NCBI GenBank assembly: GCA_024291935.2
Contig: CM044310.1
Location: forward strand, 120,600,213 to 120,664,212
Direction of reading: 5' to 3'
Length of the DNA: 64,000 nucleotides
Source of the DNA: Okapia johnstoni
Taxonomy: Eukaryota; Chordata; Mammalia; Artiodactyla; Giraffidae
Within the stretch, counting starts at the first letter, position 1; each line of letters opens with the position of its first letter. Made by a program: the position numbers and the translations under genes. The notes below the pieces were generated by a model. It was not told the origin of the DNA. It saw only the letters and a list, made by a program, of their open reading frames with translations, and made no database searches. Below are positions 38,526 to 52,316 of this stretch, in pieces.

Positions 38526-39169
38526 TTTCTTCTTCTATACAGCTTTGTGTCATTTTACTCTTTAGTGTCTTTTCAGTTCAACCTGAAGGACTGCCTTTAG
38601 CATTTCTTGAACTTCCTCATCTTTTGTTTACCTGGGAATATGCTAATTTCTCCTTCATTTTTGAAGGAATCTTGGTTGGCAGGTTTTTTTCCTTCAGCCA
38701 TCTGAACATATCAGCCCACTGTCTTCTGGCCTTCCCAGGTTTCCCATAAGAAATCTGCTAATGATATTGTTTGGGACCCCTTGTCTGTGATGAGTCACTT
38801 CTCTCACCGATTTCAAGATTCTCTGAGTTTCAGCAGTTTGATTATAATGTGCCACAATGTGGATCTTCTCGTTTATCCTGCTTGAAGTTGATTTATGTTC
38901 TTAGATGTTTACATTCATATCTTGCCTCAAATCTGGGATGTTTTTCTGCATTGAATTTCTCTAGTGTTTTTTTTTTTTTCACTTCAGCAATTGTACATTT
39001 CAGCTCCCAAATTTCTTTTTTTTTTAAATACTTACTATCTCAAAAAAAACAAAGCAAAATAACTTGCTGTATCTTTATTGTTAGTTCCATTTTGTTGAGG
39101 CAGCTTTTAAAAATTTTTTTTGGTTCATTTGTTTACCAATTTGAACATCTCTTTTAGACAGTCTTTTTC

Positions 39170-39388
39170 TAGTCACTATGGGTTCTCCTGGTGCAGAGAC
39201 AGTAAAGAATCCACTTGCAATGCAGGAGACCTGGGTTCAATCCCTGGATTGGAAACATCCCCTGGAGGAGAGTGTGGCAACCCACTCCAGTATTCTTGCC
39301 CGGAGAATCCCCATGGACAGAGGAGCCTGGCAGGCTACAGTCCATAGGGTTGCAAAAGTCAGACATGAGTGAGCAACTAAGCACGGTT
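39170..39388 (+). mobile_element. Bov-tA SINE
   Basis: Sense: GGTTCTCCTGGTGCAGAGAC head, CAACCCACTCCAGTATTCTT body, end near GTGAGCAACTAAGCACGG. Confidence 0.9.
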
Positions 39389-39709
39389 ACCATCTGTTCT
39401 TTTTGTACATTTTCATAAGGTACAGCGGCGGTTGATTGTTATCGTCCTTTCCTTCTTTGTATGCCTTGTGAGTTTTTGTTGTTGAAAACTGAACGTTGGC
39501 ATCTTATGGTTGTAACTCTGGAGATACTGTGCTTGCCATTAACCATGGTTTGCTGGGTGGGGGGTTCTCCTTGTTTTTGATGTTTTTAGGGTATCTCTTT
39601 CCTGTATATTGACATGAGATGTAAACTGACAGGCTTTTCAGTGTGCCTTTCCTTGGGGGTGCACCATGACTTAAAATTCCACAATATAAGTGGTTGTCTT
39701 TTATGATAT

Positions 39710-40045
39710 ATTATTATTCATTTATTGTCTGTGCCAGGTCTTCGTTGATACATAGGCTTTTCTCTAGTTGTGAGCAGGGGCTGCGCTCTAGTAGTGCATG
39801 GGCTTCTCGTTACTGTGGCTTCTCTTGTTGCAGAGCATGGGCTCAAGGGTGTGTGGGCTTCAGTAATTGCGGCACATGGGCTCAGCAGCTGTGGCTCCCA
39901 GGCTCTAAAGCACAGGCCCAGTAGTTGTGGCTCATGCACGTAGTTGCTCCACAGCGTGTGGGATCTTCCCAGACAGGAGGTTGAACCTGTGTCTCCTGCA
40001 TTGACAGGCGGATTCTTCACCACTGAGCCACCAGGGAAGCCCAGT
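39710..40045 (-). mobile_element. CHR-type SINE (full-length, antisense)
   Basis: Long reversed copy ending in CTGAGCCACCAGGGAAGCCC. One of the most complete CHR copies here. Confidence 0.82.
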
Positions 40046-40940
40046 GTTTGCTTTTGATTGCCTTAGTCCTCAAATGTCTCACTCTCAAAAGGGAAAAACA
40101 GAAAAATGAAGAGCAGGAGGTAATACACTCGCCCTTAAAATCTTCAGACAGAGGGGAAGGAGATTTATGCATTGGTGGTACCATTTACAGCAATGGGTGT
40201 CCACCTCTGTGTTACTCACATGCACTCAGGAGCAGCAGCCAGCAGTCAGACTATAGATCTCTGACATTTGGAGGACTAACTAGGTACTTATTTTCCATGC
40301 TGGCTCATGAAGAGTGTGTGCAGTCTGCTCTAGAAACATGTACACAGTAGCCCGCCAAGGTTTGGGTTGGGGAATGGGCAGCTCCAGAGGCTAAGAACTG
40401 AAGTTTACTGAAAACTTGGGAAACTGCAGATCTTCAGTAGATTCGAGTTTCAAGAGCTACATTCACTGGATTCTGTCAGTACAGTTGTTAAGGGAAGGAG
40501 ATGGAATCCTAACATTTTATATTCCATCTGCTGCACATGCTTTCATCTGGTTCCATCAGAGCTTTTAGCAGTATTTAAATAGTGTCCCTTTTTGTGTGCT
40601 GAGTTCTTCTGGGCTGGTGTTGGCCACTCACCTGACCTGCTATTCTATTAAGAGTTATATCATTTGCCTTCCATGTAGTTGTTGAACTGAGAGTGGACAG
40701 TCCTTCATGCTTTGCAGGATGGACAGGACTCTGGTCTCAGCACAGAGCCCTCGCAGGTGGCCTGGCCAAGGTGAATGGCACCTGGGATAGCTTCATGTCA
40801 GGTCTGTGTTCAAGTCATTCCAGGAACCTCTCCTGTTTGACTAGAGCTTTCAGTGTGATTACCAGTGGCCACAAGTCACTTCTATAGTCTTTTCTCCATT
40901 CTTGACACTACCAACTTGCAATTTCTTCTACTTCTCATTA
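40046..40940. other. Intronic sequence, no feature recognised
   Basis: Non-repetitive looking part of gene C intron 2. Small frames (40048-40350, 40693-40887) have no domain and no splice support that I can see. Confidence 0.4.
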
Positions 40941-40944
40941 TTTA

Positions 40945-41245
40945 TTTATCTATTTATTTTTGGCTGGATCTTCATTGCTTTGCCAAGGGCTTTCTATAGT
41001 TGTGGCAAATGGGGGCTACTCTTGGTTGTGGTACGTGGGCTACTCATTGTGGTAGCTTCTCTCATTGCAGAGCATGGGCTCTAGGCCTGCAAGCTTCAGT
41101 AGTTGTAGCACACAGGCTCAGTAGCTGTGCATGGTATTAGTTGCTCCGCAGCATGTGGAATCATCGCAGACCCAGCCTCGAACCCATGTCCCCTCCATTG
41201 GCAGGTGTATTCTTACCCACTACACCACCAAGGAAGTCCTACTTC
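40945..41245 (-). mobile_element. CHR-type SINE (long form)
   Basis: Antisense ATTTTTGGCTGGATCTTCAT to CACCACCAAGGAAGTCC. Confidence 0.8.
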
Positions 41246-41254
41246 TCTCTTTTT

Positions 41255-41385
41255 TTTTTTTTTTAATAAATTTATTTATTTTAGTTGGGGGCTAATTACT
41301 TTACAATATTGTAGTAGTTTTTGCCATACATTGACTTGAATCAGCCATGGGTTCACATGTGCTCCCCCTCCCGAACCCTCTACTT
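41255..41385 (-). mobile_element. L1 3' end (antisense)
   Basis: TTTTAATAAATTTATTTATT, TTACAATATTGTAGTAG, TGAATCAGCCATGG are the reversed ruminant L1 3' UTR, also seen in sense at 56376 and 58800. Confidence 0.75.
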
Positions 41386-41886
41386 CTCATTTTTATTCTG
41401 ACTCCAGCCTGGGATTAATTCCCTACCACCTCTCTAAACTGTTTATTTCATTGGTCTTCATAGTGTTTTCTCCAGAGTATTTTCTGACACTGTTTATGTC
41501 CTGAAACACAAGAGTATCCCTTAATATTCCTTAAACACCAGGTACCTGTTCCACTCAGATTTTCTGAGGCCTGGACATACAGTTCTGCAGAGAAAAGGTC
41601 ACCAGCAGTTGTAGCCCAGGCAGAAGCTATTGATAAGAGTGAACTGTAGAAAAGGCCTTTCACCCTTGCTCCATAACCAGTCCTTGTGTCCTGTGTTGGC
41701 TGAGACCTCATCTATTCTGTGACCTTAAAGCCTTGTAACACAGAGCAGCTGCTTCCTCAGTCTGACCCTAGCTCCATTTCCTGAACACAGTCTTGTGGAC
41801 TCGTTCTTTCAACTGTCAGATGTACAGTTGTGACGGTGTCATTTCCCTGTACTAAACTCAAGTATGGACTTCACTATTGTTTTCAG

Positions 41887-43790
<1,904 letters not shown>

Positions 43791-44330
43791 CACTAGTGTT
43801 GGAGTTGGGGGTGGTAACAGCGTGGGAGGACACAAGTGCAGTTATCAGGCAGCAGATGGACCATTCCTAGGGAGGAATTTGAGGCACAGAGAGGGCATGT
43901 CTTGTAATTATTACCTCCCAGCAATGGACAGATATTAGGGATTCAGTGTCAGGCTGCCTATTTTCAGGACAAAGGGAGTCTGGTCACTGTAATCCTCTTT
44001 CCCTTCCAACCCAGCTTTGGGAACTCGAAGAATACCTAATCCATCCTCTGTCCCTGCCCCCCTCCTCACGACTCCTGCTCATACACTGTACTCCATGCTC
44101 AGTGGTCATGACTCTCCACTGGAAAGCAATATTCGTGGCTTTCCTGTGAATGAATGATCCCATTATCTACCTGGCAATGCCGTGTTCCCCCCACCTCCAT
44201 GCCACAGCACTGCACTGGGTTTAGGGCAGCTAAGCGTGGAGAAGAGACTTGATTGATACTGGATGACATCGCTTACGTGCAATTTAAAAACAACACAAAT
44301 GAACACATGCAAAACAGAGACAAACTCAGG
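43791..44330 (+). other. Gene C 3' UTR candidate
   Basis: Unassigned sequence immediately downstream of the array. No domain-bearing frame. It probably belongs to the terminal exon's 3' UTR. Confidence 0.4.
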
Positions 44331-44334
44331 TTTG

Positions 44335-44522
44335 GGGGCTTCACTGGCAAAGAGCCTGCCCGCCAGTGCGGGAGACGCGGGTTCGACCCTGGGCCAGGAG
44401 GATCCCCTGGAGGAGGAACTGGCAACCCACTCCAGTGTTCTTGCCTGGAGAACCCCATGGACACGGGAGCTGGCCGGCTACAGTCCATGTGGTCTCAAAG
44501 AGTTGGACATGACTTAGCAACT
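44335..44522 (+). mobile_element. Bov-tA SINE
   Basis: GGGGCTTCACTGGCAAAGAG head, CAACCCACTCCAGTGTTCTT body, end TTGGACATGACTTAGCAAC. Flanked by L1 3' sequence on both sides. Confidence 0.9.
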
Positions 44523-44790
44523 ACACAGATATAGAAACAAACTAATGGCTATCAAAGGAGAGACAGAAGTGCGATGGGACAAATTTATGTATGGGATGAA
44601 GAGGTTAAAAATTCCTATTTATAAAACAGTGACAAGTTTATGTTGTATCAAGTAAAGAATTATAGCCATTAACATTTGATGGAGTATAATCTGTAAAATA
44701 CTGAATCACTGTGCTGTACACCTGAAACTAGTATAATATTGTAAATCTACTGCAATTTAAAAATCTAAAATAAATAAAAAATAAACAGGT
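44523..44790 (+). mobile_element. L1 3' end
   Basis: ACTGAATCACTGTGCTGTAC, ACCTGAAACTAGTATAATAT and AATAAATAAAAAATAAAC tail. Confidence 0.8.
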
Positions 44791-44852
44791 GAATTTTCCA
44801 CAGAGAATTGTTCAGATTGTATTTTCTGGATGGTACAAAGCACCAGACATTT

Positions 44853-44858
44853 AATAAA
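44853..44858 (+). terminator. Candidate poly(A) signal, gene C
   Basis: AATAAA in TTTAATAAAGGGAG, about 1.25 kb after the stop and beyond the L1 tail. L1-derived AATAAA words at 44768-44785 are alternatives. Confidence 0.35.
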
Positions 44859-45845
44859 GGGAGTTTCTATGAAAGTGTTTTGTATTATTTATGAGATGGT
44901 CGGTCAGGTGTGGCTACAAGAAAAAAACAGGAAAACAGTGATGCTCACAGATCCTGGAAACACATGAGAAAGTCATCAGGGTAGTCATGAGACATAAGGC
45001 AGGAGTGGGAAGTGTTCAGACCACCGTCTGTGTTGAGGTTCTGTGGGAAAGGCCTGGCAGAGCAGGGTAAACAACTTAGGATTGCATGCTTTGAAAAACT
45101 TTGGACTTCATGCTATAGGGGTGACCTCTAGTTGCTTGGTTCCTGGTGCTGCGATGATAAAGGAAGAGAAACATTGCCTCCGGGGGTGTTCAGCCATGTG
45201 GAGGATGTGTGGCTCTTGGTTGTTCAGTTTGCTTTCACGCAGAAGCAGGACACACTTGAGTATCACGTAAGAAGCTAGTATATTTTGCTATATGAGAAAG
45301 AAATAGTCTCTTGGCTGCTTAACCACATGTGCCATGTCACTTTGGCCATGACCTCTCTGGCCATTGATAAGGGCATGGGGACTAGAAATAAAAATGCCAG
45401 TCAGGGCTTGCAGGCTTGCAGCTATTATGAACAAGTGGCCTACCTGAGATGAATTTCCTTCATTTCATAAACATTCCTGAATGGGAGGTGTCAGGTGGGG
45501 GAGCAAAGCTGATTGGGTCCCTGTGGTGCAAACAAGTATATGGTAACAAATTGTATCTCCCAGGTTGATGTTTCTTTCCATTTTCCCAGGACACCCTACT
45601 AGATAATGAAGCATAATTAGGTTAATTAATTACCATATAACTTAAGTTTTTCACTCTTAGCAATAGAAAGCAGGAATATACTTCTTAGCCACTTTACCCC
45701 AGGATGTAGCAAAATATATTGCACATGATAATCACCTATTTTAAAAGAATAAAAATTAATTTTAAAGAGCAAAAAAAAAACCCAAATGAATAATTGATCC
45801 AAATGCCAAAATGAGAGAAAACTTACAGATGTTTAACAAGAGTAG
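44859..45845. other. Intergenic, no feature recognised
   Basis: No repeat or gene that I can name. The 45043-45270 frame has no domain. AT-rich toward 45600-45800. Confidence 0.4.
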
Positions 45846-45849
45846 GAAA

Positions 45850-46270
45850 AGCATTTTTCTCTGGGGCAGAAGGCAAAGAACTTAGACAAACAAGTGTCAT
45901 TGCTGACAAGCACAAAGGAGCTGGGAGCTGGGAAACGTGAAGGAAGCTAGTAGCACAGTGTCCATCAGTCACGCCTGGATTTACAATCAGCAACAGAAAG
46001 AGTCAAAATGAAAAAGAGTAAAAACAGTCGAAGAAGCTCACCAGGATCAGGATGGCGTGTGTGACTCTGGCATGGGAAGGTCTGGGGAAATTCTGTTGCT
46101 GTGAATGTGTTGGACCTGCTGCTTATGCCTGTGAAAGACAGAGATCGTGTACTCACTAGTCCAGATCATGACGCCCAAACAATGGCATCCAGTTAAGAAA
46201 ATCCAAATACATCTGCATATAACATCTGACAGAGTATTTGTCAGACATGACTGAGGCACTATATCCAAAA
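45850..46270 (-). pseudogene. V1R (vomeronasal type-1 receptor) pseudogene, 3' part
   Basis: The reverse strand gives pieces of the second half of a V1R: a TM5-like stretch, then the hallmark HRHKQQVQHIHSNRISP loop, a broken TM6 and LLIVNP with TM7 remnants (LSAMTLVC region). Frameshifts separate the pieces, and the N-terminal half (TM1-TM4) is absent beyond about 46270. V1Rs are single-exon pheromone receptor GPCRs of the vomeronasal organ. This copy cannot encode one. Confidence 0.78.
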
Positions 46271-46361
46271 TTTTCTGAATGGAGCCCTCCAGAGAGCTCC
46301 ATCACATGTACACATGTACTGGTGGCGTTACTGTAAATAAAGGATGCGATCTCCCACTGTT

Positions 46362-46700
46362 AACTTGTTCAGTCACCAAGTCATTTCCCACTCTTTGCCA
46401 CCCCATGCCAGCTTCCTCTGTCCTCCACGATCTCCCAGAGTTTGCTCAAATTCATATTCATTGAGTTGGTGATGCTATCTAACCATCTCATCCTCTGCAC
46501 CCCCCATTCTCCTCTTGCCTTCAGTCTTTCCCAGCATGAGGGTCTTTTCCAGTGAGTCAGCTCTTTGCATCAAATGGCCAAAGTATTGGAGCTTCAGCGT
46601 CAGCATCAGTCCTTCCAGTGAATATTCAGGGTTCATTTCCTTTAGGATTGACTGGTTTGATCTCCTTGCAGTCCAAAGTATTCCCAAGAGTCTACTGGTT
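46362..46700 (-). mobile_element. BovB LINE 3' segment
   Basis: Antisense TTGTTCAGTCACCAAGTCAT to TTTGATCTCCTTGCAGTCC. Inverse of the sense words CTGATGCTGAAGCTGAAGCT. It may have removed or displaced the V1R 5' half. Confidence 0.85.
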
Positions 46701-47156
46701 GATCCTAAGTGTACGCCCAAGTAGACAAGCATCGAGGAGAGGAGTGTTGTCCTTCAGTACTGTGGCCTTTGGCAAGAGACTGAGGACCAAGGCCACCTTT
46801 TCCTGCAAGTGGGAAACACCAGAGCTGCAGGAACAGCTCTGTCACGTATCAAGGCCTTGCTGTCACATTGAGTTTACTGGCTGTTGTGTTGATTTAATAA
46901 CCGAGGAAATAAGGTAACTGGGTACAGAGTGTCACAGGTTCAGGTCCTGTGAAAGCCTTCTTTTACAAGAGGGTGGAGTAAGCATCCAGCAGTGCTGCTC
47001 ACATAGCACGTCATGACATTGACACAGACAACACTTTGTACCAGAAGACCCTGGGTAGCTTACTGCCATAATGGGCCCAGAGACTACAGAGCATAGGAGG
47101 TGTGTGCAGAGCTTCGACCAAGGAGTCTCCAGGAGGCAACAAAATAAGTGCCTATT
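46701..47156. other. Unassigned sequence
   Basis: No recognisable gene or repeat. Possibly retroelement-derived, but no diagnostic word was found. Confidence 0.3.
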
Positions 47157-47285
47157 AGGGACTTTCCTCATGGTCCAGTGGTTAAGACTCCACGTACCCA
47201 ATGCAGGGAGCACAGGTGTGATCCCTGGTCGAAGAAACAAACATCCTGCATGCTGTGTGGCGCAGCCAAAAAAGAAAGTATCTGT
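47157..47285 (+). mobile_element. CHR-type SINE
   Basis: GGGACTTTCCTCATGGTCCA head, ATCCCTGGTCGAAGAAACAA body and GCGCAGCCAAAAAAGAAA tail. Confidence 0.85.
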
Positions 47286-47319
47286 TGAATGGTTGGCCAT
47301 CTGAACTGACTAGGACTTT

Positions 47320-47760
47320 TTCTCATAAAGGCCCCAAAGCGGGATGATCTTTGAGTGAGTGCATAAATAAGCCTTAGTCGTCAACGCAGAATATATTGCC
47401 TCTAAAAGTCAGATCCAATGGGTTTGGCCCCTCTGAGACTGATGGAAGCTGACGAAATCAGAAGTTGCTCTTTAACCACATCAGCAATAGAGTAGCCCAT
47501 ACAAACACTGGATGGAGCTGAGAAATTCACTGTGCTGGCATGATGCTGAAATGTGTGGGGCCATAGCCCGTCTGTTGTCTGTAAGCACAACGATGAAGGT
47601 GTGTCTTGCAAATCCCCTCACAAGGGGATGTCATCAATGAAGCTCCATACTTGGGTGCTTGAGCACAGATGGGTCCAATAAAGTCTTGTCCAGTGAGGTC
47701 GTATGTGATGCCTGAACCTTTGAGGTATCCCCTGGGCAACTAAGTAAAGATGTATTGTAC
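47320..47760 (-). other. Unidentified sequence with degraded frames
   Basis: Two overlapping minus-strand frames (47402-47611, 47527-47739) appear to be frameshifted parts of one decayed coding stretch: both share the DNA around a THFQHHAST/THFSIMPAQ string. I do not recognise the family; a retroviral remnant is possible but unproven. Confidence 0.3.
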
Positions 47761-47999
47761 TGAGTTCCTATGTAGGTGAAGGAGAGGCTCTTGAAATAGG
47801 CATGTGAAGATTGAATAGCATGTTCATTTCAATTATGAGTGAGCTATAGGGATCTCAGTGGATGGAACCAGTGTATTAATAAGTCACCATGAGATGCTGT
47901 TCCTCCTAGGACACTTAATATCTATCTATGATAGTGTCTCAGATGTAAACAAAATTGGTTACTTCTCACTTCAAGTTAATGAACATGATTTGTATGTTA
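47761..47999. other. Intergenic, nothing recognised
   Basis: AT-rich sequence without a gene or clear repeat. Confidence 0.35.
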
Positions 48000-48243
48000 A
48001 ACATATATTTTAAAAAAACATTCCATCTTGTCTGTGTTGGGTCCTCTTGTGGCCCACGGGATCTTCCTTGGGGCATTCAGGCTCCAGAGCACATGTGGGC
48101 TCTGGTTTGCAGCACTATAGTTGAGGTAGGCAGGGGCGTAGTTGCACCGCGGCACGTAGGATCTTAGTTCCCCTCCCACGAATCGAGCCTACATCCTCTA
48201 CATTGAAGGCAGACTCTAACCATGAACCACCAGCAAAGTCCCA
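48000..48243 (-). mobile_element. CHR-type SINE
   Basis: Antisense GTGTTGGGTCCTCTTGTGG to GAACCACCAGCAAAGTCCC. Confidence 0.8.
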
Positions 48244-48361
48244 ACACATCTTTTTGATACATATTCAAAATTTTTTCTGGCCTTTCTGTTTTCTCATTTA
48301 ATTAATTAAATTATTACTATTTTGCTGACTACTTTAGTTATTTTCTGTTCATGTATATACA

Positions 48362-48465
48362 TGTGAAAGTGTTAAGTCACTCAGTTGTGTCCAACTCTTT
48401 GTGACCCCATGGACTATAGCCTGCCAGGCTCCTCTATCCATGGAATTCTCCAGGCAAGAATAGAT
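48362..48465 (-). mobile_element. Bov-tA/Bov-A SINE fragment
   Basis: Antisense GTGAAAGTGTTAAGTCACTC to GAATTCTCCAGGCAAGAATA. Confidence 0.85.
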
Positions 48466-49150
48466 ATGAGGATAAATTTAACACAGTTTCCAACCCACTT
48501 GTATAAATCTGGAAGGAAACACATTTATGGCTGTAGATCCTTCCAGAAACATTCAGATTCACTTAATTACATACATATTTTCTTTTACATACATCTTTTC
48601 TCACTCCGTTGATCTGACTTCCTGGTTGTTTGATTCATTCCCATAGTGCTGTTTTAGCCCCTGCCAGATGCCTGCAAAACTTGGTGGTTCAGTGATTAAG
48701 ACTCCAAGCTCCCAAAGCAGGGGTCACAGTGTGGTTAGGAAAAAAAGTCTAACCCTGGAACAGTGAATAATGGGCAGCTATTTTCTCCCCAAAACTTTAG
48801 TGCTATGGACATGTTGTTATAGAATGTATGAAATATGGAACCTGAAATGTGACAGGAAAACAGTCCTAGTTTAGATGTACTGGATAACTACAAATTAGGG
48901 GCTAAAATTTGCTCCTCTTAAATACAGATGATAATACTGAGAATGCTAGAGCATAACAAACTGTAAGTATGCTCCTTTGTTTTCAAATTTATTTAAATTC
49001 CCAAACACAGAGCTCTAATCATTATAAATTATGGCTTACCCATGAATTTTCTGTCAACAAAGAACAAACACAAACTTCCAGAGCATTCACAGTGAAGAGT
49101 ATAGTTTTGACTCCAAAATAAACTGCTGGAAACTGCATTTCAATTTTTTA
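48466..49150. other. Intergenic, no gene seen
   Basis: AT-rich; a partial CHR-like word AAGACTCCAAGCTCCC sits near 48700. Nothing else recognisable. Confidence 0.35.
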
Positions 49151-49290
49151 AAATTAACTAATTTTATTTGGCGGTGGCTGGTCTTAGTTGTGGCATATGG
49201 GATCTAGTTCCCTTTTCAGAGATTGAACCTGGGTCCCCTACATTGGAAGCATGGCATCGCAGCCCCTGAACTACCAGGGAAATCCCTGCA
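49150..49290 (-). mobile_element. CHR-type SINE
   Basis: Antisense GGTCTTAGTTGTGGCATATG to GAACTACCAGGGAAATCCC. Confidence 0.8.
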
Positions 49291-49579
49291 TCTCAATTTT
49301 TAATTAATGTGCATTCTTTTGATCCTTTCTAAGGAAAACATCCTCAAAGTTCAGTTGGTTTTTTTTTTCCCCCCTCAAGAATTGCCTTTATTTTAAATAT
49401 CTTTCTTGCTCTGTTTATTTTTTAAAGCATTGAAGTATTTAAATTAACTGAGTAAGGGCATTATAGATTATCTTTTGTTTCCAATGAAAATACTGATTTC
49501 TGGGTATAAGTATGTATTAAAACATAAAAGTGTACATCCTAAATACATGGACTCTGTATGTTCAGTCAGATATACCTTA

Positions 49580-49705
49580 TGTGTGTGTTCAGTTGTATCC
49601 AACTCTTTACAAGCCCCTGGATGGTAGCCTGCAAGGCACCTCTGTCCATGGGATTTTCCAGGCAAGAATACTGGAGTGGGTTGCCATTTCCTCCACCCAG
49701 GGGTT
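49580..49705 (-). mobile_element. Bov-A SINE fragment
   Basis: Antisense GTGTGTTCAGTTGTATCCAA to GGGTTGCCATTTCCTCC. Confidence 0.85.
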
Positions 49706-50129
49706 ACACCTTACACAAATGTTCAGAACTTGTCACCTCATAGTAATTTTACTGTTTTTTGGGGGAGGGATGGTTAAAATATTTTAGTTGAAGGATAACT
49801 GCTTTACAGATTAGATTCTGTGTCAGATTCTGCTGTGACCAAGTTTCATTATCATTGGTATCATTTGTTGCTACTGGATCGGTACGATTGAGTTGGAATG
49901 ATGTACCTCTATCGACTTTTCCCAACTCCATGTTCAGTGACACCATGTTGTTAGTTTGAAATTGGCCATGCTAAGAATATTTGTATTCGGAAAATTGGAA
50001 AACACTACAAACCTGGACTTCGTTATATTATTGAAAGTCTAGATTTAAAAATATGTGGATAGTGCAGATTAAATTTAAACTACATAGTATATGTGGTAAT
50101 TACATTGTATATAGCACACACAAAAATTG

Positions 50130-50735
50130 AGAATAAAAAGGAGCTATTTATTTGTTAATGAAAAGAAAAATAGGTGAAAGATAGGAACAGATATTTTACC
50201 AAGAAGACATACAGATGGCAAATAAACCATGTGGAGAAAGAAAGATCAACATTATGATTCCTTAGGGAGATGGAATTAAAACGACTACTTCCTTAAATTC
50301 AAAATTTAAGGAAATTCAGAAGACTGACCATACCAAGTATTGGCCAGGATGTGGAAGCATTTTACATGCTCCTGGTGGGTATGTAAAAACAATCTATAAA
50401 AGTAGATCATAGTTTGTCAGTTTTATAAGTTAAATATTCACCTATTCTATGACTCAAGCTTTTTACTTTGAATTACTAACACAATGTAAGTGAAAATCCA
50501 TCCATACACAGAATTAAATATAAACGTCCTAGCACCTTTATTTACAATAACTCACAGTAGAAATAACCCAAGTGACCATGGAACTATAGAAAAGATACTA
50601 CTCCGCAATAAAGAATGAACTACTTATATATTACCACTTAAGAATCTCAAGATATTTAGATTCTGCACTTCAAATAGATACACTATATCATATGTCAACT
50701 ACACCCGAATAAAAATTTACAAAATGACTCAAAAG
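50130..50735 (+). mobile_element. Old L1 3' end
   Basis: AAGAAGACATACAGATGGCA, GGCCAGGATGTGGAAGC, CTACTCCGCAATAAAGAATG: diverged sense L1 3' region. Confidence 0.7.
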
Positions 50736-50784
50736 AAACATCTAGGTCTGTCACACTTTCCAGGAAATCAGATCTTGAGAAATC

Positions 50785-50905
50785 CCTAGTGGTCCAGTGG
50801 CTAGTAATTGGCACTTTCACTGCCACGGCCCAGGGTTCAGTCACTGGTGAAGGAACTATGATCCTGGAAGCCTCAAAGAACAACCAAAACCAAAATGAAA
50901 AACCC
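50785..50905 (+). mobile_element. CHR-type SINE
   Basis: AAATCCCTAGTGGTCCAGTG head, GTTCAGTCACTGGTGAAGGA body and A-rich tail. Confidence 0.8.
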
Positions 50906-52231
50906 TCAGGTCTCACAATCCTATATTGCCTCTCTTTTCTGATGACCTTGGAGAAGCACCCTTGCCTTAGTGGCAGCAAATACTGAAGAGAATAGATCTC
51001 TTCCCACCTGAGTTAACAGGAATTCTGGCTGATCATAGAGCCACAATGTGGATGAAGGGGTCTTTCTCTGTTTGCTTCTCTGTGTCTGTGGCAATGGCCT
51101 TTGGCTGAACATTCTAGATGTTCAGGCATCTGTGCACACTGATCCTGCACAGTCACTGGAGCATCTGCTGATGCAATGTTAGGGCACACTCCACCTACTT
51201 CACTGCAATCTCCTCCACTCCAGGGTTACTTGACGAACATGGTTCCCTCCAGCCCTGTAGTCTTACAGTGGAACTATCTAGTGAATTCTGGGGATCAGGG
51301 CATGTGGTTCTTTCATAGGTTAACTGCTGAGCATTATGTGATTATTCACTGTGAATAAAAATTCATGTTTCCAGAAGCACTGGAGGTTGTCACAACTTCA
51401 TGGCTCAGATGTTTTCTGAGCCCACAAAAAACTGATACACAGTCCACAAATCAGGAACCCAAAGCCTTGCAGTCTTTCTGAGGAGACCCTGAGCAACAAT
51501 GTATTTACATTAGGCCAAAACAAAGAGAGCTACATTCTTCAATCATACTGATGTGAGGCACACAAAGCACAGGACCCCCATGAAAGCTGTGCCATCATTA
51601 ATGCTGGTAGAGCCCAATTTTCTTCCAATAACCTCACATAAAGTGTGCGCTGAAGACCAAAAGAGGGCTTAAACATTGATGCCTTTATTATTGCAAAGTG
51701 CAAAGGAATACAAGGCATGCAGTTCTCAGCTTGCTGATGTGGAGGCTGGGAAAATCAGAAGTGTCACCAGAAACTAACATGTCCCTGAAAATGCAGTCCC
51801 TGCTGGCAAGTCACCAACAGAACTGAAACTGGGTCCACTGGGCCCAAATTGAATGAGGTCCATGCCCTACGTTCAAAATGAGAAAGGAATGAGGATGCCA
51901 TAAGAGCTAAGACTACTCATTACTTCCCTCCACAGAAAGGGATGGGACAGAAGTCAGCTTCCCTGAGCATGTTGGGAGGTAACTTCCACAGTGTGAACCT
52001 GCCAGGTGACAGAGATGAAACTGGCAGTGACATAAAGCTGGAAAGGGTCTGGCAGGTAATTGAGCCACAAGGGAAGCCCCTAATAAAATAAAGCACAGCT
52101 TCTTAAAGATTCCTACATACCTGGAACTTAAGGGGAATCACCCCAATGTGGATTTTCAGATGCATTAGATGGCTCAGTCACAACTTCTCCAGTGTAAATA
52201 TACTAGAAGGAAACTGCACATCCCAGCATAT
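50906..52231 (-). other. Gene D 3' UTR and flank
   Basis: Mostly non-repetitive sequence downstream of gene D's array. It holds the poly(A) candidate at 51684-51689. Small frames have no known domain. Confidence 0.5.
51684..51689 (-). terminator. Candidate poly(A) signal, gene D
   Basis: The minus strand reads AATAAA (context GCAATAATAAAGGC), about 630 nt after the stop codon. A plausible distance; not otherwise confirmed. Confidence 0.4.
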
Positions 52232-52316
52232 CTAAGGCCTTTCACTGGTGTGACATCTCTGGGGTTGAATGAGGTCATATTTGTAGCTGAAAAGTTTTTT
52301 CCAACTTTCACCACAC
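52232..52316 (-). pseudogene. Decayed last finger of gene D
   Basis: Shifted by one base from the main frame, the sequence reads [18 protein letters not shown] then PQRCHTSERP: a finger-like unit with a missing second cysteine. Confidence 0.75.

Larger units (their letters stand above)
35790..39120 (-). mobile_element. L1 (antisense) mosaic
   Basis: Reversed L1 3' end, ORF2 and ORF1 words, such as GATGGACATTTAGGCTG and TTTTGCTTCATGTATTTC. Interrupted by SINEs at 36225, 36719, 37935 and 38405. Confidence 0.65.
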
